The position numbers were made by a program, and so were the translations under genes. A DNA stretch of 58,912 nt from Achromobacter ruhlandii (GTDB lineage Bacteria; Pseudomonadota; Gammaproteobacteria; Burkholderiales; Burkholderiaceae_B): the NCBI RefSeq assembly GCF_902859695.1, contig NZ_CADIJL010000035.1:1-58912 (forward strand). Direction: 5' to 3'. Shown here one piece after another: positions 17,958 to 29,767 of this stretch; the stretch's first letter is position 1, and every line of letters begins with the position of its first letter. Under the pieces are notes generated by a model. That model worked only from the letters and a program-made list of their open reading frames with translations, made no database searches and was not told the origin of the DNA.

Positions 17958-20900
17958 ATGCTCGGTCAATCTATGGTCATGAAACCCATTGATTGGCCCT
18001 CGCTCGAAGCCGCGCCCGAGTGGATAGACCTGTTTACCCGAAGCAAGGCCACGCTGCACTCCGCCGAAAGCGAGCCGCCGTTGCGCGCGGAGTTGTTCAG
18101 CGCCCTGCAGATGGAGCAGCACGGCCAGGCCTTGGCGCACGCGCATCTGGTGGGCACATCGCGCCCGCCGGACACTTTGCTGCCGCGGTTGACTGAAAGC
18201 CAGACGTTGCTGGCCCAGGCCTGCGCGCTGCTGATGGAGTCCATGCGGCAGAACCGCCAGATCACGCCGGCCGACGAATGGCTGCTGGACAATTTCTACC
18301 TGATCGAAGAGCAGATCCGGCTGGCCAAGCGGCACTTGCCCAAAGGCTACAGCCGCAGTCTGCCAAAACTGGACACGGGCCCCTCCAAGGGGCTGCCGCG
18401 GGTTTACGACATTGCGCTGGAGATGATTTCCCATAGCGACGCGCGGATCGATGCCGCGGGGATCCAGGCATTCGTGGCCGCCTATCAATTGGTTGCGCCG
18501 CTGCAACTGGGGGAATTGTGGGCGGTTCCCATCATGATGCGCCTGGCCCTGATCGAGAACCTGCGCCGCGTCGCCATCCGCCTGGCGTACGCGAACATGA
18601 ACCGCGGGCTGGCGGACACCTGGGCCGACACCATGCGCAAATCGGCCGAGGAGGATCCCACCGGCCTGATTCTTGTCATCGCCAACATGGCGCGGTCGAA
18701 TCCCCCCATAGACGGTTCGTTCGTCGCGGAACTGGCCAGGCGGCTCCAAGGGCACGGCCCGGCGCTGGCGCTGCCCCTGACGTGGTTCGAACAGCGGCTT
18801 GCCCAGTCCAACCTGACCATTGAACAAATGGTCGTTGCCGAGAACCAGCAGCAGGCCGCCGACCAGGTGTCGATCAGCAACAGCATCGGCAGCCTGCGCA
18901 CTTTGTCGACGACGAACTGGAATGATTTCGTGGAAGCCGTCAGCATCGTGGACCGGACCCTGTGCCAGGATCCCGCCGGCGTCTACCGCGGCATGGACTT
19001 TCCCACCCGAGACCACTACCGCCATCGGGTAGAACGGATGGCGCGCAATTCCGACCATGCCGAAACCGAAATCGCCGCCATGGCGATCAACCTGGCCGCT
19101 GCGGCGGCGGCCGACCCGGACCCTGGCGCCGATCCGCGGCGCGGGCACGTGGGCTTCTACCTGATCGACCAGGGCCAGGACGAGCTGGCGAAACAGGCCA
19201 AGGCCAAATCCAGCTTGGCGGAAAGGTTGGCCCGCATTTCCCCCCGCGCCGCGCTACGCCTGTATGCGGGCGTCATCATCCTGCTGACGGGCGCGGTCAG
19301 CGCGCTGCTGCTGGCGATGGCCCATGGAGCGGGAGCCGGCCTCTGGGCCATGGCGGGTTTCGCCTTGCTGTCCGTTCTGGCCGCCAGCCATCTCGCCGTG
19401 GCGACCGTCAACTGGTCCTTGACATGGCTGGTGCGCCCCCAGCGCCTGCCGCGCATGGATTACGCCAAGCGCATCCCCGACGATGCCCGCTGCCTGGTCG
19501 CCGTCCCAACGATGCTGATCGACCTGGATGACGCGGACACGCTCGCCGAAGCGCTGGAGATCCGCTTCTTGGCGAATCCCGGGGACAACCTAAGCTTCTG
19601 CCTGCTGACGGATTTCGCGGACGCCGCGTCGGAGCATCTGCCGTCCGACGCCCTGCTGCTGGAGCGCGCCAAGGCGCAGGTCCAGGCCCTGAACAAGAAG
19701 TATCGGAGGCTGGGACGCAGCCCGTTCTACCTTTGCCACCGCCCCCGCCGCTGGAACGAACAGGAACGCGTCTGGATGGCCTACGAAAGAAAAAGAGGAA
19801 AGCTGGCCGATCTGAACGGCCTGCTCCGCGGCCAGGGCACGGACGCGTTTTCCTGCGTGGTGGGCGACTTGGCGGCGCTCGCCGGCATCAGGTACGTCAT
19901 CACGCTGGACACCGACACCGACTTGCCTCGGGAAACCGCCTGGAAGCTGGTCGGCGCGATGGCCCATCCGCTCAATCAGGCGCAGTTCGACCCGGCGACG
20001 CGCCGGGTAACCCGCGGCTACGGCATCCTGCAGCCCAGGGTGGCGGTGAGCCTGACCGACCTGACGGCGTCGCCGTATGCACGCCTCAATGGCGGCGATC
20101 CGGGCATCGATCCCTATACCAACACGGTCTCGGACGTTTACCAGGACATCTTCAAGGAGGGGTCCTTCATCGGCAAGGGTATCTACGACGTGGACGCCTT
20201 CGAAGCGGCATTGAAGGAGTGCTTCCCGGACAACCGGGTCCTGAGCCACGACCTGCTGGAAGGTTGCTACGCCCGCTCGGGCCTGCTAAGCGACGTCCAG
20301 CTATTCGAAGGGCAGCCCGCCCGCTACGCCGCGGACGTCAGCCGCCGGCACCGTTGGATACGGGGAGACTGGCAGTTGCTGGGCTGGCTGTTCGGCCGCG
20401 CGCCGGCGGCCCCGGGCGCGGAACGCGGACCGCCCCTGCCTGCGCTGGCGCGCGCGAAGATCCTGGACAATCTACGCCGCAGCCTGGTCCCGGCCAGTCT
20501 TGTGCTTTTGCTGGCGCTGGGCTGGATGCTGTTGCCGGCCCCGTACCTGTGGACGGTCGCCTGCGTGCTTATCCTGTTCCTGCCCGCCCTGTTCGCCTCC
20601 GCCTTGAGCGGGGTGAGGAAAGAAGAAGACGTCGTGCTGTCGCGGCATCTGGTCGGCTGGATGGCGCCCACGCTGCGGCAGTTCACGCAGGCGGCGTTTT
20701 CCTTGACCAGTCTGGCTCACGAAGCCTTGTACAGCCTGGACGCGGTCATCAGGACGCTGTACCGGCTGACGATCTCGCGCCGGCGGCTGCTGGAATGGAA
20801 GCCGTCAAGCATCACCAACCGGGACGGCGGGACGCGTTCCGGGCCGTTCCTGCTTTCCGTCCGGGGCTCGCCCGTGCTCGCCGCCGCCATCGGCACAGGC

Positions 20901-23900
20901 GTGATGCTGCTGAACCCATCGGCCTGGGTGGCCGCCTTGCCGGTTCTGGCACTTTGGGTGGCGATGCCTGCCATCGCCTGGCGCTTGAGCCGCCCGCCGG
21001 TGCTTGCCCGGATCGACTTGTCCCTCGACCAGAACCAGTTCCTGAGAGTGCTGGCGCGCAAGACCTGGTCATTCTTCGACGGCCACGGCGGCGCGGAAGA
21101 CAACTGGCTAATACCCGACAACATCCAGGACCAGCCATCCCCGGCCATCGCCCACCGCACCTCGCCCACCAACCTGGGGCTGGCGCTGCTGGCCAACCTG
21201 GCCGCCTACGACTTCGGGTACCTCCAGGCGGGCCGCCTGCTGGAAAAGACGCAGGCGTCGCTGGGCACCATGGCGACGCTGGAGCGCTATCTGGGTCACT
21301 TCTACAACTGGTACGACACCGTCACGCTGAAGCCGCTGGCCCCGCTCTACATTTCGACCGTGGACAGCGGCAACCTTGCCGGCCACCTGCTCACGTTGCG
21401 CCCCGGCCTGCTGGAACTGGCGCAGGCGTCCATCCTGCATCCTCGGACATTCGAGGGTTGCGCCGACGCATTCGCGGTCTTGCGGGAAAGCGTCCCGGCC
21501 GACGATTCGCCCGAACTGGAGGCGCTGGCCGACGCACTGGCGTCCGCCACCCTGGCAGACCCCGCGAACTTGGGGCAAGTCAGGCAGCATCTCGACCGGC
21601 TATGCCGGCTGGCCGCCGACCTGACCGCACGCTACGCGGCGCCGGACTTCGCGCAGGCGCTGTGGCACGGCGAGGCATTGCTGCGCCAATGCGAGGCCGC
21701 GCGCGACGAGCTGGCTCTGCTGGCGCCCTGGCGAGGCTCGCCCCCAGGCGTTGCATGGCGGGACATGCCCGAATTGAACGCCATGCCGACCCTGCAGCAG
21801 GTCGCGGGCCAGGCCACGGGATTGCTGCCCGCCTTGCGCGAGCGGCTGTCGCTGCCGGAGGCATCCTCCGACGAGCGGGCCTGGCTGCTGGAGACCGAGC
21901 TTGCCGTGGTCGTGGCGGGCGAGCGGGCCCGCGAACGCCTAGCCTTGATTGCCCTGCTGGCCGACACGCTGGCCGAGATGGCGGTGGCCAATTACGGGTT
22001 CCTGTACGACAAGGGCAGCCGCCTGCTGGCCATCGGCTACAACTTGACCGAGCGCAGGCGCGACGAGGGCCTGTACGACCTGCTGGCCTCCGAGGCCCGC
22101 CTTTGCAGCTTCGTGGCTATCGCGCAAGGCCAGCTCCCGCAGGAAACGTGGTTTGCCCTGGGCAGGCAGCTCAGCGGCGCCGCGGGCGGCACGGTGCTGC
22201 TGTCGTGGAGCGGCTCGATGTTCGAATACCTGATGCCGCGGCTCGTCATGCCGTCCTACGCGCATACTCTGCTGGAGCAGACCTGCAAGTCGGCCGTGCG
22301 CGCCCAGATCGAGTATGGCGACAAGCTCGGCATTCCCTGGGGCATGTCCGAAAGCGCGTACAACCTGTTCGACATCGGCATGAATTACCAGTACCGGGCG
22401 TTCGGCGTGCCGGGCCTCGGTCTGAAGCGGGGGCTGGCCGATGACGTGGTGGTGGCTCCGTACGCGTCCATTCTGGCGCTGATGGTGTCGCCCGACGAGG
22501 CGTGCAGGAACCTGCAGCGCCTGGCCAAGGAGAACCTGCTGGGCCGCTACGGATTCTACGAGGCCATCGACTACACGCCGCGCCGCCTGCCGCCGGGCAA
22601 GACCGGCGCCATCATTTATGCCTACATGGCGCATCACCAGGGAATGGGGTTCCTATCGATCGCAAGCGTACTGCTGGGACGCACGATGCAGGCGCGCTTT
22701 GAAGCCGATCCGTCCTTCCAGGCCACCCTGCTCCTGCTGCAGGAGCGGATCCCGCGCGCCGCGGCGGCCTACACCAAGGCCGTGGAACTGTCGGTCATCC
22801 GCAGCACCGCGTCGGGACAGCCAGAGGCGTCGGTGCGCGTGTTGGATACCGCTGACAGCGCCATTCCCGAGGTGCAGCTCCTGTCCAACGGACGCTATCA
22901 CGTCATGGTCACCAACAGCGGCGCGGGCTCGAGCCGTTGGAGAGACCTGGCCGTGACCCGCTGGCGCGAAGACGGTACCTGCGACAACTGGGGCACGTTC
23001 TGCTACCTGAAGGACAAGGACAGCGGCGCCATCTGGTCCACGTCGCACCAGCCTACCCTGACGCGGCCGGACCACTACGAAGTCATCTTCTCCGAGGGAC
23101 GGGCCGAATTCCGCCGCACCGACTATCAGATCGACACGCACACCGAAATCGTCGTGTCGCCGGAAGACGATATCGAGCTGCGGCGCTGCCACCTGACGAA
23201 CCGGAGCCTCGAACGGCGGACCATAGAAATCACCTGCTATGCCGAGGTCGTCATCGCGCCGCCCATGGCGGATGAACTGCATCCGGCGTTCAGCAATCTC
23301 TTTGTGCAGACCGAGATCGTTCCGTCCGAACGCGCCATCCTGTGCTCGCGCCGGGGCCGCAGCCCAGCGGACAATCCGCCGTGGATGTTCCAGCTTCTGG
23401 CGATCCATGGCGGCAATCCCGGCACGACGTCCTATGAAACCGACCGGTCTATCTTCCTGGGCCGAGGCCGCTCGGCAGCTGATCCCCAGGCGCTGGAGGG
23501 CGACGCGCCGTTGACGAACAGCCAGGGTTCGGTGCTGGACCCGGTCTCCGCGATTCGCTGCGAGATCACCCTGGAGGCGGAGGAATCCGCGGTCATCGAT
23601 CTGGTGCAGGGCGTGAGTGACAGCCGCAGCGCCTGCATGAACCTGATCAGCAAATACCGGGATCGCCACCTGGCCGACCGGGCCCTGGAACTGGCGTGGA
23701 CGCACGCGCAGGTAATCGTGCGCCAATTGAACGCCACCGAGGCGGACGCCCAGCTCTATGCGCGGCTTGCCAACGCCATCGTCTACCAGAACCCGGCCAT
23801 GCGCGCGGAGGCGGCGACGCTGCTGAAGAATCGCCGCGGACAATCGGGTCTGTGGGGATACGCCATCTCGGGCGACCTGCCCATCGTGCTGCTCCGGATC

Positions 23901-26708
23901 AAGGATCCGGCAAACTTCGAGCTGGTTCGCCAACTGGTCCAGGCGCATGCCTACTGGCGGCAGAAGGGCGTGGCGGTGGATCTGGTGATCTGGAACGAGG
24001 ACACGGGCAGCTACCGCCAGGCGCTTCAGGACCGCATGATGGGCCTGATCTCCGCGGGCGTGGAGGCGCACATCATCGACCGCCCGGGCGGTATCTTCGT
24101 GCGACCCGGCGACCAGATATCGGAAGAGGACCGCACGCTGCTGCTGGCGGTTTCGCGCATATCGCTCAGCGACGCGCTGGGTACGCTGGCGAACCAGGTG
24201 AACCGCCTGGGCCTGCCGGAGATCCGCACTCCGCCCCTGGTGATCTCGACGCCGCCCCTGCCGCCTGCCGCGCAAGCGGCCGCCGCGCAGGAGCCGTCCG
24301 CGCTACTGCATCACAACGGGCTGGGCGGTTTCACGCCCGACGGAGAGGAATACGTGATCACCACAAGCCGGGGCCAGCGCACGCCGGCGCCCTGGGTGAA
24401 CGTCATCGCCAATGCCGGCTTCGGCACGGTCGTGTCCGAGAGCGGACAGGCCTATAGCTGGAGTGACAACGCCCACGAGTATCGGCTCACTCCCTGGCAC
24501 AACGACGCGGTTAGCGACGCCTGCGGCGAAGCCTTCTACCTGCGCGACGAGATCAGCGGCCACTGCTGGTCCCCCGCGCCCTATCCGGCGGGCGGCGAGT
24601 CCGCCTACGTCACGCGCCACGGCTTTGGCTACACCGTGTTCGAACACTTGGAGAACGGCATCGAATCCGAACTGTGCGTCCATGTCGCCCAGGATGCGCC
24701 GGTGAAGTTCTACGCGTTGACGCTGCGCAACCGGTCGGGGCGGCGCCGTCGCCTGTCGGCAACCGGCTACGTGGAATGGGTGCTAGGCGACCTGCGCGCC
24801 AAGACCTCCATGCACATCACGACCGAGATCGATCCCGACACCGGCGCACTGCTGGCACGCAACAGCTTCAATACGGATTTTTCCAGGCACATCGCGTGGT
24901 TCGACGCCAGCAGCGCAAGCCGGACCATGACCGGCGACCGCAAGGAGTTCATCGGCAGAAACGGCACCCTGCGCCACCCGCAAGCGTTGCGCCGCAGCCG
25001 GCTTTCGGGCAGGACGGGCGCGGGACTTGATCCCTGCGCGGCCATCCAAGTCCCCGCCACGCTGGAGGACGGTCAGGACGTGCGAATCCTGTTCCACCTC
25101 GGCGCGTCGGCGCAGGGAATCGAACAAGTCAGGCAACTGGTGCGCCAATACAGCGAGCAGGGCGCGGCCGGCAGCGAACTCCAGGCGGTCAGGCAGTATT
25201 GGCGAGACACGCTGGGTGTCGTGCGCATCGACACCCCGGACGCGGCCGTGAATACGCTGGCCAATGGCTGGCTGCTCTACCAGACGTTGGCCTGCCGGCT
25301 GTGGGCACGCAGCGGCCACTACCAGTCGGGTGGTGCCTACGGCTTTCGCGATCAACTGCAGGACGTCATGGCGCTGGTGCTCGCCCGCCCCGCCCTGGCA
25401 CGCGAGCACCTGCTGCGCTGCGCGGCCCAGCAGTTCGTGCAGGGGGACGTGCAGCATTGGTGGCACCCGCCCACGAACCGCGGCGTGCGTACGCGCTGCT
25501 CGGACGACTACCTGTGGCTGCCGTTCGCCACCTGCCACTATGTGAAGGTGACGGGGGACACAGGCGTGCTGGCGGAAGAAGCGGGCTTCATTGAGGGCCG
25601 CCTGCTTAACCCCGGCGAGTCTTCCAACTACGACCACCCCATTGCGTCCAGGGAGTCCGCAAGCCTGTACGCGCACTGCGCCCTTGCCTTGTCGCATGCC
25701 TTGAGCGCCCGCGGCGCGCATGGCTTGCCGCTGATCGGCTCCTGCGACTGGAACGACGGCATGGACAAAGTCGGCGAAGCCGGACGCGGCGAAAGCGTCT
25801 GGCTCGGCTTCTTCCTTTACGACACGCTGACGCGGTTCGCGCCAGTGGCCCGTGCGCAGGAAGACCTGGCGTTTGCCGCGCACTGCGAATCGGAAGCCGC
25901 CCGGCTGCGCCTGTGTCTTGAAGCGTCCGGCTGGGACGGCGGGTGGTACAGGCGAGCCTATTTCGATGACGGCAGCCCCTTGGGGACTGCCGAGAATCCG
26001 GAATGCCAGATCGACGCCATCTCGCAAAGCTGGGCCGTGCTGTCGGGCGCCGCCCTGGAAGACCGCGCCCGCCTGGCCATGCAGGCCGTGGACGACCGGC
26101 TGATCGACAACGAGCGCGGACTGATACGGCTGCTGGATCCGCCTTTTGATTCCTCCGCCCTGAATCCCGGCTACATCCGAGGCTATGTGCCTGGCGTGCG
26201 CGAGAACGGCGGCCAGTACACCCACGCCGCCATCTGGACCGCCATGGCATTCTGCGGCCTTGGCGACGATGCGCGCATCGGTGACCTGCTGACGATGCTA
26301 AACCCCATCAGCCATTCCGACTCCCCAGCAAAAGCCGCCGTCTACAAGGTGGAGCCCTATGTCATGGCCGCGGATATTTACACCACGCCCGGGCAGCGAG
26401 GCCGTGGCGGCTGGACCTGGTACACCGGCTCATCGGGCCTGATGTACCGCCTGGTCCTGGAATCGGTGCTGGGGATGCGCCGGCGCGGCGCATCCATGAG
26501 CTTTCACCCCTGCCTGCCCGCAGACTGGAACACCTTCAAGCTGCACTACCGGCACGGGGCTACGATGTACTCCGTGACCGCCCTGCGCGGACAGTCCGAG
26601 AATGGCGCGGGGTACGTGACGCTTGATGGCGTGCTGCAGAAATCGGGTGAAATCCCCTTGCTGGACGATGGAAGGGATCGCGAGGTCATGATCGTGTTAC
26701 AGGCGTGA
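17958..26708 (+). CDS. ndvB: Cyclic beta-1,2-glucan synthase
   Basis: At 2916 residues it has the size of NdvB/ChvB/Cgs (about 2830-2870). Order of parts: an N-terminal cytosolic region (1-420); membrane segments near 435-480; a GT84 glycosyltransferase domain (about 510-830) with TLDTDTDLPRET and RHRWIRGDWQLL; membrane segments near 840-890 and 970-1020; a glycoamylase-like region; and two glycoside-phosphorylase-type parts, the last a complete GH94 domain with the catalytic Asp in CDWNDGMDKVG. The enzyme builds linear beta-1,2-glucan from UDP-glucose on a protein-bound primer, trims and cyclises it at the inner membrane. The product is an osmoregulated periplasmic glucan. No exporter (ndvA) or substituent-transfer gene is near. 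ATGs at 17958, 17973 and 17979 are all possible starts. Confidence 0.95.
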   Translation: MLGQSMVMKPIDWPSLEAAPEWIDLFTRSKATLHSAESEPPLRAELFSALQMEQHGQALAHAHLVGTSRPPDTLLPRLTESQTLLAQACALLMESMRQNRQITPADEWLLDNFYLIEEQIRLAKRHLPKGYSRSLPKLDTGPSKGLPRVYDIALEMISHSDARIDAAGIQAFVAAYQLVAPLQLGELWAVPIMMRLALIENLRRVAIRLAYANMNRGLADTWADTMRKSAEEDPTGLILVIANMARSNPPIDGSFVAELARRLQGHGPALALPLTWFEQRLAQSNLTIEQMVVAENQQQAADQVSISNSIGSLRTLSTTNWNDFVEAVSIVDRTLCQDPAGVYRGMDFPTRDHYRHRVERMARNSDHAETEIAAMAINLAAAAAADPDPGADPRRGHVGFYLIDQGQDELAKQAKAKSSLAERLARISPRAALRLYAGVIILLTGAVSALLLAMAHGAGAGLWAMAGFALLSVLAASHLAVATVNWSLTWLVRPQRLPRMDYAKRIPDDARCLVAVPTMLIDLDDADTLAEALEIRFLANPGDNLSFCLLTDFADAASEHLPSDALLLERAKAQVQALNKKYRRLGRSPFYLCHRPRRWNEQERVWMAYERKRGKLADLNGLLRGQGTDAFSCVVGDLAALAGIRYVITLDTDTDLPRETAWKLVGAMAHPLNQAQFDPATRRVTRGYGILQPRVAVSLTDLTASPYARLNGGDPGIDPYTNTVSDVYQDIFKEGSFIGKGIYDVDAFEAALKECFPDNRVLSHDLLEGCYARSGLLSDVQLFEGQPARYAADVSRRHRWIRGDWQLLGWLFGRAPAAPGAERGPPLPALARAKILDNLRRSLVPASLVLLLALGWMLLPAPYLWTVACVLILFLPALFASALSGVRKEEDVVLSRHLVGWMAPTLRQFTQAAFSLTSLAHEALYSLDAVIRTLYRLTISRRRLLEWKPSSITNRDGGTRSGPFLLSVRGSPVLAAAIGTGVMLLNPSAWVAALPVLALWVAMPAIAWRLSRPPVLARIDLSLDQNQFLRVLARKTWSFFDGHGGAEDNWLIPDNIQDQPSPAIAHRTSPTNLGLALLANLAAYDFGYLQAGRLLEKTQASLGTMATLERYLGHFYNWYDTVTLKPLAPLYISTVDSGNLAGHLLTLRPGLLELAQASILHPRTFEGCADAFAVLRESVPADDSPELEALADALASATLADPANLGQVRQHLDRLCRLAADLTARYAAPDFAQALWHGEALLRQCEAARDELALLAPWRGSPPGVAWRDMPELNAMPTLQQVAGQATGLLPALRERLSLPEASSDERAWLLETELAVVVAGERARERLALIALLADTLAEMAVANYGFLYDKGSRLLAIGYNLTERRRDEGLYDLLASEARLCSFVAIAQGQLPQETWFALGRQLSGAAGGTVLLSWSGSMFEYLMPRLVMPSYAHTLLEQTCKSAVRAQIEYGDKLGIPWGMSESAYNLFDIGMNYQYRAFGVPGLGLKRGLADDVVVAPYASILALMVSPDEACRNLQRLAKENLLGRYGFYEAIDYTPRRLPPGKTGAIIYAYMAHHQGMGFLSIASVLLGRTMQARFEADPSFQATLLLLQERIPRAAAAYTKAVELSVIRSTASGQPEASVRVLDTADSAIPEVQLLSNGRYHVMVTNSGAGSSRWRDLAVTRWREDGTCDNWGTFCYLKDKDSGAIWSTSHQPTLTRPDHYEVIFSEGRAEFRRTDYQIDTHTEIVVSPEDDIELRRCHLTNRSLERRTIEITCYAEVVIAPPMADELHPAFSNLFVQTEIVPSERAILCSRRGRSPADNPPWMFQLLAIHGGNPGTTSYETDRSIFLGRGRSAADPQALEGDAPLTNSQGSVLDPVSAIRCEITLEAEESAVIDLVQGVSDSRSACMNLISKYRDRHLADRALELAWTHAQVIVRQLNATEADAQLYARLANAIVYQNPAMRAEAATLLKNRRGQSGLWGYAISGDLPIVLLRIKDPANFELVRQLVQAHAYWRQKGVAVDLVIWNEDTGSYRQALQDRMMGLISAGVEAHIIDRPGGIFVRPGDQISEEDRTLLLAVSRISLSDALGTLANQVNRLGLPEIRTPPLVISTPPLPPAAQAAAAQEPSALLHHNGLGGFTPDGEEYVITTSRGQRTPAPWVNVIANAGFGTVVSESGQAYSWSDNAHEYRLTPWHNDAVSDACGEAFYLRDEISGHCWSPAPYPAGGESAYVTRHGFGYTVFEHLENGIESELCVHVAQDAPVKFYALTLRNRSGRRRRLSATGYVEWVLGDLRAKTSMHITTEIDPDTGALLARNSFNTDFSRHIAWFDASSASRTMTGDRKEFIGRNGTLRHPQALRRSRLSGRTGAGLDPCAAIQVPATLEDGQDVRILFHLGASAQGIEQVRQLVRQYSEQGAAGSELQAVRQYWRDTLGVVRIDTPDAAVNTLANGWLLYQTLACRLWARSGHYQSGGAYGFRDQLQDVMALVLARPALAREHLLRCAAQQFVQGDVQHWWHPPTNRGVRTRCSDDYLWLPFATCHYVKVTGDTGVLAEEAGFIEGRLLNPGESSNYDHPIASRESASLYAHCALALSHALSARGAHGLPLIGSCDWNDGMDKVGEAGRGESVWLGFFLYDTLTRFAPVARAQEDLAFAAHCESEAARLRLCLEASGWDGGWYRRAYFDDGSPLGTAENPECQIDAISQSWAVLSGAALEDRARLAMQAVDDRLIDNERGLIRLLDPPFDSSALNPGYIRGYVPGVRENGGQYTHAAIWTAMAFCGLGDDARIGDLLTMLNPISHSDSPAKAAVYKVEPYVMAADIYTTPGQRGRGGWTWYTGSSGLMYRLVLESVLGMRRRGASMSFHPCLPADWNTFKLHYRHGATMYSVTALRGQSENGAGYVTLDGVLQKSGEIPLLDDGRDREVMIVLQA

Positions 26709-26749
26709 TCTCTGCGCCGTTGGACCGTAGCGATGGTGCCTAGAAAACA

Positions 26750-26908
26750 GTGAAAGGTGGGACAACAAGGGACCTTCCTGAAGATGCCCGCCAACGATTA
26801 CTAAACACCGAAATGGCTCAGGCGTCCTTCGACAAGGCCGTGCTGAAAGAACATATAGCCAAGCTGACGGGCGAGGCTAAGTCAAGGAAGGAACACCATG
26901 AAACATGA
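26750..26908 (+). CDS. Small basic/helical protein, unknown
   Basis: From a GTG at 26750 the frame gives 52 residues; from the ATG at 26813 it gives 31. It is polar and helical (DARQRLLNTEMAQASFDKAV then LKEHIAKLTGEAKSRKE). Its end overlaps the start of the next gene by 11 bases, which suggests translational coupling. No family recognised and no strong ribosome binding site seen. GC is near 50 percent, well below the surroundings. Confidence 0.4.
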   Translation: MKGGTTRDLPEDARQRLLNTEMAQASFDKAVLKEHIAKLTGEAKSRKEHHET

Positions 26909-27182
26909 CCTTAGCGATTCGGATATCGAACGTTGGCTTAACGAAGGCGGCGTTCACTTTCCCATAACGACGGAAGTATTGGACCCAGGCGTGCTGGATG
27001 AAGCGGAAAGACGAGTAATTGCTTGCTTGGGAGCCGCCGTTATTAGCACCTGGAGCCTTTTCCCCACGGAGACGAGGCGAACGATCCTGCAAGCCGCAAT
27101 CAAATCATCGACGTATGACGCAACGATGTTGAAACAGAACGTGGCAGGCTTTCTGCGAGGCCGGCAAGGACCGCTCCGGTGA
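26898..27182 (+). CDS. Hypothetical 94-residue protein
   Basis: The ATG at 26898 has AAGGAAGGA 5 bases upstream, a strong ribosome binding site, so it is probably a real gene. The sequence (MKHDLSDSDIERWLNEGG to FLRGRQGPLR) is soluble, acidic at the start and basic at the end, with a helical middle. No motif recognised. It overlaps the preceding small frame, so the two look like a bicistronic unit of the kind used by toxin-antitoxin or immunity pairs, though nothing proves that. GC content near 50 percent points to recent acquisition. Confidence 0.6.
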   Translation: MKHDLSDSDIERWLNEGGVHFPITTEVLDPGVLDEAERRVIACLGAAVISTWSLFPTETRRTILQAAIKSSTYDATMLKQNVAGFLRGRQGPLR

Positions 27183-27258
27183 ATGGCACTTAGCGGTCAA
27201 GCACTTGGGGAGGTCCGCTCCATTTCCGGCATTTCGCGCGCGCGCAACGACGGGCCGC

Positions 27259-27393
27259 TTAGGGCTCCAATCCCGCCACCGGCAACGCGAACAGCACGAT
27301 CGCCGGATTCGCCACGACAAACCCCGTGCCAGCCAGGAAGATCACAGGCGACAGGGCGCACGCCATGTCCGCGCTACCGTGCGAGTCTTGCAT
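27259..27393 (-). pseudogene. Possible C-terminal remnant of a membrane transporter
   Basis: Forty-four codons on the minus strand end in a hydrophobic stretch (LSPVIFLAGTGFVVANPAIV then LFALPVAG) like the last membrane helices of a major-facilitator transporter. No upstream remainder is seen. Apart from this the 438-base gap 27183-27620 shows nothing except the groES promoter region at its end. Confidence 0.25.
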
Positions 27394-27593
27394 ACCCACC
27401 TGCTTCGCACCGACACGTCAAATCGTTATCCACGCCGAAAGAGGCGACGACACGCGTATCGTTTGATCAGGCGCCAACGTGGGTGAATCAAATCTCAAGT
27501 TCAATGAACTTCGACAGCGGCACATAAAAAGGGACGCACCACCTCACCTTAGGACGCCTCGTCCCGTCAGATGTAACAGCCCCTCCTCCCCCC

Positions 27594-27621
27594 TTGAACC
27601 CCACCACATCATCCCTATAAT
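27594..27621 (+). promoter_or_regulatory. groESL promoter (sigma-70, with sigma-32-like bases)
   Basis: A -35 box TTGAAC (27594-27599) and a perfect -10 box TATAAT (27616-27621) are 16 bases apart. The same bases also read CCCTTGAA-N14-CCCTATAA, close to the sigma-32 consensus, so the promoter may answer to both factors. Confidence 0.75.
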
Positions 27622-27647
27622 TAGCACTCGACTCCGGTGAGTGCTAA
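27621..27647. promoter_or_regulatory. CIRCE operator for HrcA
   Basis: A perfect TTAGCACTC-N9-GAGTGCTAA inverted repeat that begins on the last base of the -10 box and covers the start point. HrcA bound here represses groESL until heat shock. hrcA itself is not in the window. Confidence 0.97.
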
Positions 27648-27704
27648 CAATCCTCCCGGGCCCAACCGATCATTCACTTTCTTCTCTAGTAACAGGAGTT
27701 CCTC

Positions 27705-27992
27705 ATGGCCTTGCGTCCCCTGGGCGATCGCGTGATCGTCAAACGCCTCGAAAACGAGCGCAAGACTGCGTCGGGCATCGTCATCCCCGACAGCGCCGCT
27801 GAAAAGCCCGACCAGGGTGAAGTCGTGGCCGTCGGCCCCGGCAAGAAGACCGAAGACGGCAAGATCCTGCCGGTCGACCTGAAGGCTGGCGACAAGGTTC
27901 TGTTCGGCAAGTACGCCGGCCAGTCGGTCAAGGTTGACGGCGAAGAGCTGCTCGTCATCCGCGAGGACGAAATCCTCGCCGTGGTCCAGTAA
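27705..27992 (+). CDS. groES: Co-chaperonin GroES
   Basis: A 95-residue GroES of normal length: [20 protein letters not shown] at the start, the mobile loop near residues 17-35 and the conserved [11 protein letters not shown] and EDEILAVV blocks. It forms the heptameric lid of the GroEL chamber in the cytosol. The ribosome binding site is AGGAG 6 bases before the ATG. First gene of the CIRCE-controlled groESL operon, 38 bases before groEL. Confidence 0.98.
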   Translation: MALRPLGDRVIVKRLENERKTASGIVIPDSAAEKPDQGEVVAVGPGKKTEDGKILPVDLKAGDKVLFGKYAGQSVKVDGEELLVIREDEILAVVQ

Positions 27993-28027
27993 ACCCTGCC
28001 TCAAAACGAATTTTCGAAGGAAGCTAA

Positions 28028-29671
<1,644 letters not shown>

Positions 29672-29725
29672 GTCCCGCTTCCCTTGCATGGCCTCCCCGG
29701 CTTCGGCCGGGGAACGCAGTACCCC

Positions 29726-29767
29726 GAAAAACCCCCGGACCTTCGCCCCGGGGGTTTTTCTTTTTTT
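29726..29767 (+). terminator. Intrinsic terminator of groESL
   Basis: A 13-bp perfect stem (29726-29738 with 29748-29760, GC core flanked by A5/T5) with a 9-base loop, followed by seven Ts at 29761-29767. The remaining gap to 29928 shows nothing else. Confidence 0.93.

Noticed and set aside
19733..22444. 903-codon alternative frame within the glucan synthase gene
   Set aside because: Out-of-frame shadow of ndvB, Arg/Gly/Pro-rich, no start signal.
27183..27527. 114-codon plus-strand frame before groES
   Set aside because: No ribosome binding site, odd composition, no similarity; the region looks non-coding.
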